Below, in pieces: positions 38,331-49,447 of a stretch of DNA of 64,000 nucleotides. The position numbers and the translations under genes are program-made. The notes under the pieces are model-generated. The model was not told where the DNA came from. It ran no database searches and saw only the letters and a program-made list of their open reading frames with translations. Numbering within the stretch: position 1 is the stretch's first letter; the number at the start of each line of letters is the position of its first letter. Source of the stretch: Hibiscus mutabilis (Eukaryota > Streptophyta > Magnoliopsida > Malvales > Malvaceae); assembly GCA_019671005.1 (NCBI GenBank), contig CM033745.1:5441146-5505145 (forward strand). The letters run 5' to 3'.

Positions 38331-38590
38331 ATAGTAAGCCGAACTCATTTTGCCCCTCTAACGGATCACCATGAAAATTTTGTCTCCTCCAATAGATTAC
38401 CCTAGGCTAAAGATTTTTCTTCTTCAACAGATCCTTTGTTTTGAAGATTTTGCCTCCAAGGGCAGTGAGAAGGTCGTGATCAAGTGAAGCCCAAGAAGGA
38501 GTGGTAGCTAGAGAAAGAAACCCAGACCCGACCAGACATAAAATGGTTATTCTTTTGTCTTTGCTCTATTTCTGTTACATAGCAATGAAC

Positions 38591-38603
38591 AAAGAGGGGT
38601 AGC
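38591..38603 (+). other. Polypurine tract of element C
   Basis: AAAGAGGGGTAGC directly before the 3' LTR, one base different from the tract of element A. Confidence 0.85.
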
Positions 38604-39974
38604 TGTAATACCCATTTTATGTCCGGGCGGTAATCATTCATTTTGTCTAAATCTAGTATCTTATTTTTATAATGAAAAAAGGTAAAAACAAAACAAAACA
38701 AAACAAGTGGACGTCATACATGCAACCACCACACCGTACCAGCCCTCCCCAATTTCCTATAAAAGGCGGGGAGGCAAGGAGAAGCCAAGGCAGAATTGTC
38801 ATAAATTGGCCAAGCAAGAAATGGCCATGGAAATGGCAAAGCTCGGGGCAGTGCCCCTTTGAGGTTCGAGAGCAGTGTTCTCATCGAAGAATTTTTTTCT
38901 CAGGCAGTTCATTTGATCGGATGCCATATTGAGGTTCGTTCGAATCGATTTTCGGGCCATAGCAAGATGATGCGGAGATCTTGTTAGGGGTCGGTCAAAG
39001 TTCTTTATTCAAGCTTCTTTTGGGGTAACTTTCGATCTTTTTTATGTTGTCTTAGATATAGGATAATATATATGTAATTATTGCATGTTTTTGTAATAAA
39101 TATATTTTGTATGTCATGTTTATTCGTGTATTTTAAGTTTTGTAAGTTATGTATAATGTTTTTTTATTATTGGCATATTTTTATATTTTATAAGTTATGA
39201 TTGTGTTATATGTATTATTTACATAAATACAATATATTTATTGAATGTTAAATTAAAATCTTTTATTAGGGATTACCGTGAAAAACGTACCTCGAACTTA
39301 AAGGGGTGTCATTTTCTGTTAATCCCTAATATAAAAATATAATTTCAAATCCAAATCATAGAATTTTCAAAATATAATTCCTTTGTTTGGGAATCTAACG
39401 GAAATTATGCCTCGAGCTAAAAGGGGTGTAAATTCTTCTACAAAGAAATATTTTTGTAGGGATCATCATGAAAAACGTATCTCGTACGTAAAAGGTGCCG
39501 TTTTTCGTTAGTCCCTATTATAAAACATAGTCTCTTGATTATAATTATGATTTTCAAAATAGATTTCCTTATTTTGGAAATCTAACGAGAATTATGCCCC
39601 GGGTATTGGGGTGTAAATCTCTTTTATTTAAAAAATATTCTTTAAAATATTTTTAAGGGATCACAAATTTTAGATTAAATTCGAATTATTAATTTCTATC
39701 GTTAAGACATCAAATAATCGACCAAGCACCAATTTTGGGCGGTGTGGGGGTTTTCACCCTTCCCCACACGTAACTGACTCCCAAACTTATTTTTTGGTTT
39801 ACGCAGACCAAAACTCGTTATTTTACAAAAACTAAAAAATAAGTTTTATTAAAATAACCAAGTTTTCAGGTGATTCAAACTCACCTAACTAAAAAGGTTG
39901 GTGGCGACTCCCGTTAAAATCAATTTCGTAAAAACGTGTCAAGCTCACCACCGCAAGAGGAGACCGTTGTTACA
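38604..39974 (+). repeat. 3' LTR of element C
   Basis: Begins TGTAATACCCATTTTATGTCC and ends GTTGTTACA, followed by the duplicated target AAAAT. The U5 block GTAACTGACTCCCAAAC (39769-39785) is the counterpart of the block in A and B. Confidence 0.9.
38757..38766 (+). promoter_or_regulatory. LTR promoter TATA box of element C
   Basis: CCTATAAAAGG in a GC-richer setting, about 155 bp into the LTR. It is degraded to CCATAAAAGG in the 5' LTR (31667 onward), so the 3' LTR keeps the better match. Confidence 0.6.
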
Positions 39975-39979
39975 AAAAT

Positions 39980-40479
39980 GATAAAAATAAATTAACCTAC
40001 TAATTTTTTAAGATGAAAAATATTTTATAAATCAAATAATAAAATTAATAACATCAACTCTTAATGCTTTCACTCTCAAGCAACATGCAATCTCATCATA
40101 TATCTCTAGAAACATCATAAATATAATATTCATAAAAATATATTAAATATTACAACATTATTTAAATATATGCAACACTATTTATATATTAAATAATAAA
40201 TTCGCACCATGAATAATCAATCACCTAAGTAAAAGTGCACTAAAAGATTAACACGAGCATAATTCATTATCTTAAGGATAATATTATTTAAAGGGGAAGG
40301 AATTGTGTAATACTAAAAAAAAATGAGAGGAATAACTTTTTTTGAGGGAAAAACATAAACTTTATTTAAATACCAAAGATAGCATCGTCTACAAAATCAT
40401 TAGCCACACAGTCTGGGACTTCAACACTAAAATAAAGGGCTCAAAACAAGACAAGCTCCAATGAGCAAAGGATCTTTCA
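39980..40479. other. AT-rich spacer, no gene seen
   Basis: No ORF or repeat end is supported. The last part (40340-40479) may be the 3' tail of the RNase-H pseudogene on the minus strand. Confidence 0.5.
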
Positions 40480-41215
40480 AAAAAAAAAAAAATCCAATGA
40501 GCAAAGGTATGAGCTACTCTATTTGCCTCACGCCTTACATGTAAAATAGAAAAAAACCAGGATGATCCTTAATGATTAGTTCTGCTTCTTATAGGAAAAT
40601 AACCACAATGAAAAGGTTTGGACCTGAGGATAACAACCTGTTGATCACGCCAAGAAAATCTCCTTCAACGATAATTTTGTTCCAACCGTTTGCAGCTGCC
40701 ATTTTAATTCCTTCAGAGAAAGCCCAAGCTTCAAATGATTTCGCAGAAAGAACCATAAAGATCACTTGATCTTAGTCATCTACCATGAGTCCATAAGCAT
40801 ATCGAGCAACCACAACCACAACAAAGGCAACTGCTCTAGTTTCAGGAATGAAGGTTCCATCAATATTGATTTTGAACACATCTTCTGGTGGATATTTTTA
40901 TTTGTTAGACCTGTTACAAGTAACATGGACAAAAAAAGGTCATGTGCTGCTATAAAATCAGTGACAAGTAGTTGAGCATGATCCACTACAACTCTCGCAG
41001 AAAGCAACACTGAATTGTGAACTAATTTGTTTCTTCTGTTCCATAAATTCTACAACAATACCACAAGCAAAGTAAATTGATCTTTGTCCAAATTATTCAT
41101 ATATCTTTTTAACTATTGTTTACAATTGCCAGCAGGATCTACAGATAACAAACCAGATAAGCCACATAAATCTAGAGCTTTTTTGACAGTGGAGCAATCT
41201 CGACCGGTGCCGCAC
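40480..41215 (-). pseudogene. RNase-H-like (RVT_3) retroelement pseudogene
   Basis: On the minus strand, words typical of plant LINE-derived RNase H proteins appear in order: FTLLVVLL, NLWNRRNKLVHNS, DVFKINIDGTF (first catalytic Asp region), KSFEAWAFSEGIKMAAANGW, IIVEGDFLGVINRLLSS (second acidic cluster), then a broken RREANRVAHTFAHW-like end. Stops interrupt it near 41123, 41056, 40770 and 40600. It is an old retrogene fragment and not a functional gene. It lies about 1.4 kb from the LINE fragment at 42600 but in the opposite direction, so the two are probably unrelated insertions. Confidence 0.75.
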
Positions 41216-42599
41216 ACTTAATTTTGGTGGGTGAATTTCCTAACGTAGATTTTCTCATACACAAGACTTCAAACTTGAAATTTGTTTAAACAATATCAAA
41301 CTGCTTATCACTTTGATCAATCCCGTCAATAACATATACTAATTTTTAGACAAACAAGAACTATATATTAACACATGCTAAATTTCGAATCTAGAACCTA
41401 AGATCTTTAAACTCTAGCATTTGACAATACTTTTTAATTTGCAAAAATAAATAAAATAAATGTTAAACATGTTACTAGAATACACAAATATTAACTAATT
41501 AATTCATCTCACTCTGTTTTCAGTTTACCGAAATTCATCTCGTTGACCTAGCTTAATAATGTACAAACCCGCACGTGGAATAAAGGTGTACTTTCTGGAG
41601 ACATTGCCTGCCACCTGGAATGTGATAAATTTTCAATAGATGTGGGTTGGGCTTGCCACTAATATTAATATATTTTTAAAAAATAAATTCAATTATATTT
41701 AAAGTAATCGGATTACAAAGATATTACACTGTAAATATTAAAAATTTAATGTGTACAAATAATACAATAAAATTCTAAGGATATGAGACACGTTAAAATA
41801 CAAAACATATTACTTTCAGAAAGACTAATAATTTTCTGAATAAAACCTAACAACTACTTTGATTACAGTGCTATATGAAGAAAACAAATTCTTCAGTTAT
41901 TTGTTCTTGGCATATTGACACAACTACAAAAGGAGATAATAAGCAGATACATATCGGATTCCGTCACTAACAAAAACTTTGGTTGATATTCTTCACCCGA
42001 ACGTTAAACTGTCAAAAATTAATTATAACTGCCATAAAAGCATATGAGGGTACTGCTATTAAAATAGACGGAAAAAACTGTCATAAACGCAGTTGTAATA
42101 AGAATCTGACAAAGCAAAAAAAAAACAAAAAGCTTGAAAATAAAATATTTATCAACAAAATGAATTTTATTTATATATAAACCATCAAAATGGCCGAAGG
42201 CTTTCGTGACAAAAAAAACACAAAAAAAATTAATTTAAAAAATTTAGTGTAACCCCGTAAAGCAAATGGGCACTAATATTAATATTTAATTGTATTAATT
42301 ATAATAATAATGACAAGTAATGAGGGTGAACGTTGCTTTTGTATTTAACTTTTTAATATTGAATCTTTAATCTTTTATCCGAATTTAACCTTCAAATGGC
42401 ATGGATAACTGTTGTTCTTTTGTATGACTTGGACATCGAGGGTTAATGGAGTTCCTTTGTGCGGAATATAATGGTTAATGCAGATGGGGTCATGATATTT
42501 ACAAAAATCTTGAAAATTTAAAATTATAAATATAAAAATTATTATTATTCTTTAAATTCGTAAATGTTTAAATAACTTTTCAATAAATAATATTAAGCT
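41216..42599. other. AT-rich intergenic stretch, no gene seen
   Basis: No coding signal, RNA gene or transposon end is supported in this stretch. The small frame at 41983-42180 has no recognisable domain. Confidence 0.5.
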
Positions 42600-43300
42600 C
42601 TATTGTGGCAATTTGGCATTGGTGAGTGGTCTGCCGGGAGAATATAAAGCCAAGAAAGTGTGGGAGTTTATTATACATAAACAAGAGAAAGTTTTATAGT
42701 CTCGGACTGCTTGGGGTAGGCTCTCTATTCCTCGACGGTCCTTTCTTTCATGGGTTACTATGTTAGATAGATTGCCTACCAAAAGTAAAATATTAAGATC
42801 GGGTCGTAATGTTGGTCTTGTTTGCTCTTTGTGTAATGTTGATTTAGAGATGAATGATCATGTTTTTGGGGATGCTGTTATTCAAGGCAAGTGTGGTTGC
42901 TGATTTTGCGAGCTTGCAGATTACAATTGTCTTATAGTTGTTGGCTTGAGATCTTTGATTGGGTACAGAAGCATGGTAAGGAAAAGTCCTGACGAGCAAC
43001 TATTTTTCGATTGGCTTGGTGTTGTTTCAACTACTACTTTTGGCAATAAAAGAATAAGAGACTTCATGAGAAGAAGGCAAAATTGGATACTGACATTTTT
43101 TTCTCTTATTAAACATGATGTTCGAGTGAGATTATATAGATTGTAATTGTTTATGTTTTAATAACTGTTTAGCTGTTGAATGGAGTCTTTGTTAGGGGTT
43201 TTTGTTTGATTGTATAGGGTGAGACTATTTAGTATTAGTATTGAAAGGTGTACAGTTGCAGTTCTTGAATGAATAAAGTTTTATTTATTCAAAAGTATAA
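42600..43300 (+). pseudogene. LINE 3' end remnant with zf-RVT domain
   Basis: Plus-strand translation shows AKKVWEFIIHKQEKVL, a stop in place of a tryptophan, then SIPRRSFLSWVTMLDRLPTK and CSLCNVDLEMNDHVF. These are the zf-RVT pattern (C-x2-C plus H) found at the C-terminus of plant LINE reverse transcriptases. Further degraded reading continues to about 43145. The end GAATGAATAAAGTTTTATTT (about 43269-43290) looks like the element's own 3' terminus. No RT domain is present, as expected for a 5'-truncated LINE. Confidence 0.8.
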
Positions 43301-44727
43301 TATTAAATTTCGCCATCCCCGAAAAAAACTCAGCTCATAGAATTCATTATATTATACAATCACGTTCAAATCAAATTTTAGTTTGATCACGGAACAAATG
43401 ATCAAACACCATGATGCCATAGTGCATCATACGGAATTTAGGTGGGTTGGTGGAGCGGAAAATGCCTAGCTTTGTCAAGCAGAATATTTTACATTCTGCA
43501 AAAGAAATATAAAGTATGTATGAAATCAACCCGACTGGAGGTAAGAGTATAAAATACAAAGTAGAAAGTGAAAAGGTGCATTTATTAAATCGCCAATCCA
43601 TAATAACCTTATCATATCCAAATTACAAATATCCACCCAACTTTTAAAACCAGAGCAAAAGTTCCCATAAATTTAAACCGTAATGCTCTAATAGTGTCAC
43701 TCATTTTTAAGGATAAATTATAATAACAATCCTGAACTTTTAGTAAACTTTCACTTTAATCATTGAACATTTAAAACTTACATTACATTCATTGAATCTT
43801 TAATTCGTTTTTATTATAGTAATTGTTGTTAGTTACTGTTAAAAAATAGTTACGTTGCACGTTGAATTCTTCCCAAAAAAAAAACTTATAATTTTTCAAA
43901 TTGGCAATCATGGCAATAGGTCGAGTTATTGGTTAGCAGAGTGGTGGTTGATCAATCTATTGTTTGACTTCAAGTTGATCTCACAGTTGACAATGAAGAA
44001 TAAAAAAGTTTTAAATTTTAGTTTTGATTGAAATTTGAGAAGAATGTGAGGATTTTCAATGAATTTAAATCGAAGAAAAGAAAAATAATATTAGTTCTAT
44101 GATATTTCATTTAAAAGACCCACCAAATAATAATATAAACAACAAAAAAGGGAGGATGGCCCATTCGAAACTAAAAGTTAATTTTTTTTATTCATCGTTG
44201 TTAATTGGCAGATCAACTTGAAATTAACATAACCTTTCCACTATTGAGATTAACCATTGGCTACTATGTTAACCAAAAACTCAAGCTTTATTGTTGTTGC
44301 CAATTTGAAAAATTAAAGGTCTTTTTTGGAAAAGAATATAATAACATACCTTGTGAGCATTACATAACTGCAATTATTATAATGAAAATGAATTCAATGG
44401 TTATATTGTAAATTTTGAAAAATCACTAAATAAAGTCAAAACATCCTAAAAGTTTAGCAACTATTAAGTTTATCCTTTTCAAAATTTTATTATTTTATAA
44501 TGTTAGTTTGTTTTGGCAGCTTATTACCGGATGGGCCCGGCAAAAACTTCACTGCATTGAAAGAGAGGGGAGTGGCAGACCAAAAGCGAATCCTTCCCGC
44601 TGCTCCAGAAATTTTCACCAAACAAAGAAAACTGTCAAGGAAAAAAACAATATTTTTATCCGAAAAAAACAAAACAAAAAACAAAAGTGTTTGCAGCTTG
44701 CCGTGTATCCGCGGTTGATTTCATCCG
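43301..44727. other. Intergenic stretch, no gene seen
   Basis: Contains text such as CCTGAACTTTTAGTAAACTTTC (43732-43760 region), a phrase common in dispersed plant non-autonomous repeats, but no definable ends. A GC-richer island at 44515-44730 has overlapping frames of 72-87 codons without recognisable homology. Confidence 0.5.
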
Positions 44728-44732
44728 CCCAC

Positions 44733-47693
44733 TGTAGCGATGTTTTTCTCGCTAAAAAAATAAAATTTTAATGTGTTTGTAATTTTTTGGGTATTAAAAT
44801 ATTTATTCTGTAGGGTTTTAAAAATATCGTATTTTATTTAAAAAGAGGAGTCGTCACCGGCCACTTAGGTAGGTCGGAAACCATAAAACTAGAGATTTGA
44901 AAACTTTTGGGTTCGGGAGTCGGTTACGGATGGAGAAGGATTAGCACCCCACACTACCCAAAATTGGTACTTTAATAATTATCGCTTTATTAATATTAGA
45001 TTTTCCGGATTAAAGTGGCGATTAATTTAAAATTTGGTTATAAGTGCGGGTAAATTTTAATATCCGAGAGTAAACGCCAAACCACTATCACTACGCCTGA
45101 TACTGGCCCCGTTTATGCTCGGATAAAAGGGCATCGCATGGACAATTTATATATCTTTTATGCAATCATAGAGAACAATAACAAAAAAAACATGCATACA
45201 CATTAACATGGTATTAAGAAAACATAAAAATATAAATAATAATAATAATAGGAAGAATAAAGCGCATGAACAAAAAAACAACATAATATGTCATGATAAT
45301 AAAACAAAAATATAAATATAAATACGCAAAAAGATCACGCTTCCAAAAGTAAGTAATTAAATCTAACATGCTTATACACATTAAAATGAACCACAACTAC
45401 CACACACATGACATATACACATAGCATAATATGATACTAAAATAATAAAACAACATACTAGAATAAAAACTAATATTTAATACTTAACATATGACACAAA
45501 TTACATTCATAAATAAAAAACATCGTATATGACAAACAATATCACACTATAATATAACCTAAGAGGCAAAAGATCAAAAAACTTATGTAAACATACAAAC
45601 ATGACATATAACCTAAACTAAAACGTAGCATATGAGACAAACATGAATACGACATGAACAAAATAAATTAAAATATAGGAACATGGTATAACACATTTTA
45701 ATACACAAATTATATGGATATAAATTAACATACTATACAAAACATATACCAACACCAAAAGAACGACATGAACATGCTAAAAACACATAAAAATGATAAA
45801 TATTTAAACATGAAAAAGGACAGAAATGGAATAATAAAAAACAGAAGGTAGAAATTAAAAAAGTGCATTTAGGGATCAAATTAAGAACCAGACAAAACCC
45901 ATAAGGACTGGAAGTGTAATAAAGCCAAGGGGCAAGCTCGCACTAAAAAAATTAAAAACGCAGAGGGACTAAGTACGCATTTTCTCCCTTTTTAAACTGA
46001 TTTCGGTTTAATTTGGGGTTGAATTGAATTATTTGGCAAACCATGGAGGACTGGGGTTGTGATTATACCAAGGGGCAGACTCGTTTTGAAAAGTCCCGAA
46101 ACACATGATGGTTTAATGAGTAATTTGCCCATTTTTAAAATTTTATAACCCTATATAACATACTTATCCGGCCAAAAACTAACCATTTCCCAAAAAATTT
46201 CTTTATGCCATTTTGAATAAACCCTTCCCTCATTTTATTCTCTCTCAAACCGAAACAACCCTTTGGATGAAACCAGAAACCGACAGCCAACCGTCGTCCT
46301 TTTCGCCGCCGGCGAACTTACAAAAAACCACCGAAACAACCCTTGCTTCAACCCAAACCTGAATCCAAACTTGGATTCAAAGAAAAGACTCCCCTTTTCC
46401 TAGATCTAAGAAAATACGAAGCGGAAACTATATTTTTAAAATCGAGACCGAAAGAAAGTCTCCCCCTTTAGCCGGCTCACCATATTTAGGCTTGTCGTCA
46501 GTGGGGGAACTGACGACCGAATGTAAAAAATCACTAACTCCTTTTCTTTTGTTATTTTTAGAACACACGCATGCATGTAACACTCAAGATGGATGGATAC
46601 CTTTGTATGTTCGAAAAAAGAACAAGAGGGTGAAATTCCCTTTTTTGTATTTCTGGGAAACTGGTTACAACTAAACTCCTCTCCTGATTTTCGTTTTTGA
46701 GTTACATATATCTCTGTTTTTTATTTGGTAAGACTAGTACATAAGATATCTTTTTGATCTGATTTCGTTCTGACGTCTTTCCATTTCTTTGTGTCTTTGG
46801 CACACATGGCCATGCTTGGTGGTTGGTACGGCGGCATGGGGGAGATGACCGCTCGGCTACGTGGACTTGCGGCATGGGGGAGATGACCGCTCGGCTACGT
46901 GGACTGGCGTCTCGGGAGATGAAATGATTATCGCTGTCAGCATCATTCCTAGCCGTTGGATCAGATCTGATCCAACGGTTAGGATCACTCGACGATCAAA
47001 CGGCTGAGATGAGGCCTCGAAAATGATGCAGCGACCCTGGATCACGCCACGTGGCTTGGAGATGATGGTCGTTCTTGTGCGTGTCTTATACGCGCGAGTG
47101 GATAATCCAACAGCCCGTGCGTGGGCTTCACGCGGCAGATGAACGGTCTCCATGCTTCATCCGTGGCCATTGGATCCAGATTTGATCCAACGGCCCTCGT
47201 GCAGCTGCGCAAGATGAAAGGAGGGTATCAGGGTTCCAATATTTGATATGGGTTAGGGTTTCTTAGGATGTGGGCTGGCCGGTTAGGGCCCAATATAAAA
47301 AATTGTGGGTTTTATGTAATTTGGACTTGGACTATTAATAATATTTTTTGATTGTTTTCTTTTTTAATTAATACCTTATATGTTTATATATTATAATAAT
47401 AATACGTATATATACATACATGCAACGTACGAACCCACATGCAAACATTGATTAACATAATATACTATATACATGCATATGTAGTCACATGATAATCATG
47501 AATATCCACACACACTATACGTACAAACAATGCACTCATAAGAAATGTAAATACGTACGTGACACACATACACCGTATTAATTATTAATACATATACATA
47601 CATAGCTTACAATATACATGCACATAATATATTAATTATTAAGCTAAGGTAGGTTAACACAATATTTAGAATGGATAAAAATGAGTGATTACA
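44733..47693 (-). repeat. 3' LTR of element B
   Basis: Runs TGTAGCGATG to GAGTGATTACA in plus-strand reading. It contains about 530 bp (roughly 46317-46850) that the 5' LTR lacks, and a 38-bp tandem duplication at 46831-46906. The U5 tRNA-like motif is mutated here (GGAGTCGTCA instead of GGAGTCGCCA near 44846). Confidence 0.92.
46831..46906. repeat. 38-bp tandem duplication in the 3' LTR of element B
   Basis: Two copies (46831-46868, 46869-46906) starting GCGGCATGGGGGAGATGACC. The 5' LTR has no counterpart of the first copy. Confidence 0.9.
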
Positions 47694-47710
47694 GTTGCCC
47701 CTCTTTGCTT
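47694..47710 (-). other. Polypurine tract of element B
   Basis: On the minus strand AAGCAAAGAGGGGCAAC abuts the 3' LTR start TGTAATCACTC. Confidence 0.85.
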
Positions 47711-47779
47711 GTTCTCGTGGAACGGGAACAAAGCAAAGATCATAAGCACTTATTTTTATTCGACTTCCCTGTTTGTAGC

Positions 47780-48480
47780 TTTGGAATCACGTGTTCTTCT
47801 AGAACTCTCCGCTCTTCCTTAGCTGAATCTTCAGGCTTGTAAGCTCTTCCTATAAAGAACTTCGTCACCTTCCGATCTTGGAGCTACATGCTCTTCCTAT
47901 ATAGAACCCTTCGCTCTGAAGCCTCGAGTTATGATTCCCTCCTATATAGAACTTTTCACTCTGAGATGGTAAAGCTTGGAGTCATTCCTATATAGAACTC
48001 TTCGCCTTCAACGCGGCTGGTTTTTCCTATATAAAACCTTCTACGCCACGGATGGATTCTTCCAACTAGGAGTTCCTCCTATATAGAACTGCTAGTCTTC
48101 AAACCTCAGAGCCGTCAGTCCTTCTTATACAAAACTTTTAGCTTCAGAAATCTCGGAGCTACGAGTTCTTCCTATATAAACCTCTCACTCTAAAACAGTA
48201 AAGCTCAGAGCCCTTCCTATATAGGACTCGTCGCCTTCAACACAATGGGTTTTCCCTAAATAAAACCTCTTGTGTCGTGGGTGAATTCTTTCGGCTGAGA
48301 GTTCTTCCTATATAGAACTGCTAATCTTCACCATAGAGCTGCAAGCTTTTCCTATATAAAACATTCAGCTCCTGAAGCCCCGGAGCGGCGGATTCTTCCT
48401 ATATAGAACCTCTCGCTGCGGGCGCTTGAAAACATAGGCCCTTCCTATATAGAACCTTTATCTTTATGTTTGGGATTTAC
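47780..48480 (-). repeat. Tandem repeats in the 3' UTR of element B
   Basis: The word CTTCCTATATAGAAC and close variants recur about 14 times at spacings of roughly 35-60 bases, joined by variable GCTCTTCG/CGGAGC-rich segments. This is the same interval as the repeat block of element A but with an unrelated unit, as expected for the fast-evolving Tat/Ogre 3' UTR. Confidence 0.85.
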
Positions 48481-49447
48481 GCCAAAATGGCTATCGATGC
48501 TTCTTTAAATCTACAGCTACCTGTCTAGAATAGACAAAACGTTATGACAAATGAGTTAGCATGCTCCTAATCCTAGGGATGTCTAACTAATCATGATGCA
48601 TGAGTGTCAATATCTTGGTGCACTTGCTTTGGCCCTCAGTCAATCTCGGATCTACGCTGCTTGCTTTCTCATTTCTTCTCCTAGCGGCGATACCCCATTT
48701 CACTGTCGGGTTCAACCATTCCAACTTTTCTTTTTCTGAATTTCTGGTTTGGGGTTCTAAAGTGCCCTTCTGGGTTTTCACCTTAGAGTTTTTTTTTGAG
48801 GTGCCCTTCCGGGTTTTTACCTGAGAAATCTCTCTTGTTGTCTCAAACACTTTCTTTAAACAAGCAGGGCATGTATCATTGGTCATCCTACCCTGGTGCT
48901 CGAAACCTTCTACTCACCCTGTTTCAACATACATCATGTAGGCAGCTGGAGGGTAAGGTTAACATCATTTTCCAATCACCTGCATCTTTAAGGTTAGATC
49001 ACAATAATGCTCTGAAATCTCTTATTTATCATGAGCCTATGTTAACTTATTTGCATGATGTTTATGGTAAATAACAAGAAGACAAGGAATGAAAGCTCAA
49101 AATGTGATTTTATTATGATTAAGTATTTGGAACAAATTTTAAGAGGGTCATGTCAAACAAAAAGAAAAGCCAAACATGAAATGCAAAACCTCTCAGTATC
49201 CACAGTATGAATGATACATGACCCCGTCAACCAGAGTAGAATCTTTGCCTGAAGCTTCTTCTTTATGGGGCTCATGGGGACGACTCTTCTCTCCGAAGGT
49301 CCACCCACTCAATTTATCTAAGTCGCCCTTTATGGGTTTTTGACTCAGATCATTTCTTTGCTTCAAGATGCCCTATTTCGGGTTTTTGCCCTGAGCTTTC
49401 CATTTTTTTGTTTTTGTTTTTAATTTTTTTGTCTTCTCTTTTCTTTT
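48481..49447. other. Non-coding 3' UTR of element B
   Basis: No protein is supported. Phrases such as GTGCCCTTCTGGGTTTTCACC and GATGCCCTATTTCGGGTTTTTGCC recur and resemble the counterpart in element A, so a conserved module of unknown role lies here. Confidence 0.6.

Larger units (their letters stand above)
31523..39979 (+). mobile_element. Element C: complete non-autonomous Tat/Ogre-related LTR element with target-site duplications
   Basis: LTRs at 31528-32980 (1453 bp) and 38604-39974 (1371 bp) are flanked by the direct repeat AAAAT (31523-31527 and 39975-39979). Both LTRs run TGTAATAC to GTTGTTACA. The PBS follows the left LTR and a PPT precedes the right, so orientation is plus. The 5.6-kb internal region has no gag, protease, RT, RNase H or integrase in any frame and holds three tandem-repeat arrays. 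PBS type, PPT, LTR ends and U5 blocks match elements A and B, which suggests mobilisation in trans by Tat/Ogre proteins (inference). It fits a large retrotransposon derivative. Confidence 0.9.

Noticed and set aside
44500..44771. Overlapping 72- and 87-codon plus-strand ORFs in a GC-richer island
   Set aside because: No recognisable motif, and one frame runs into the element B LTR; kept only as unexplained sequence.
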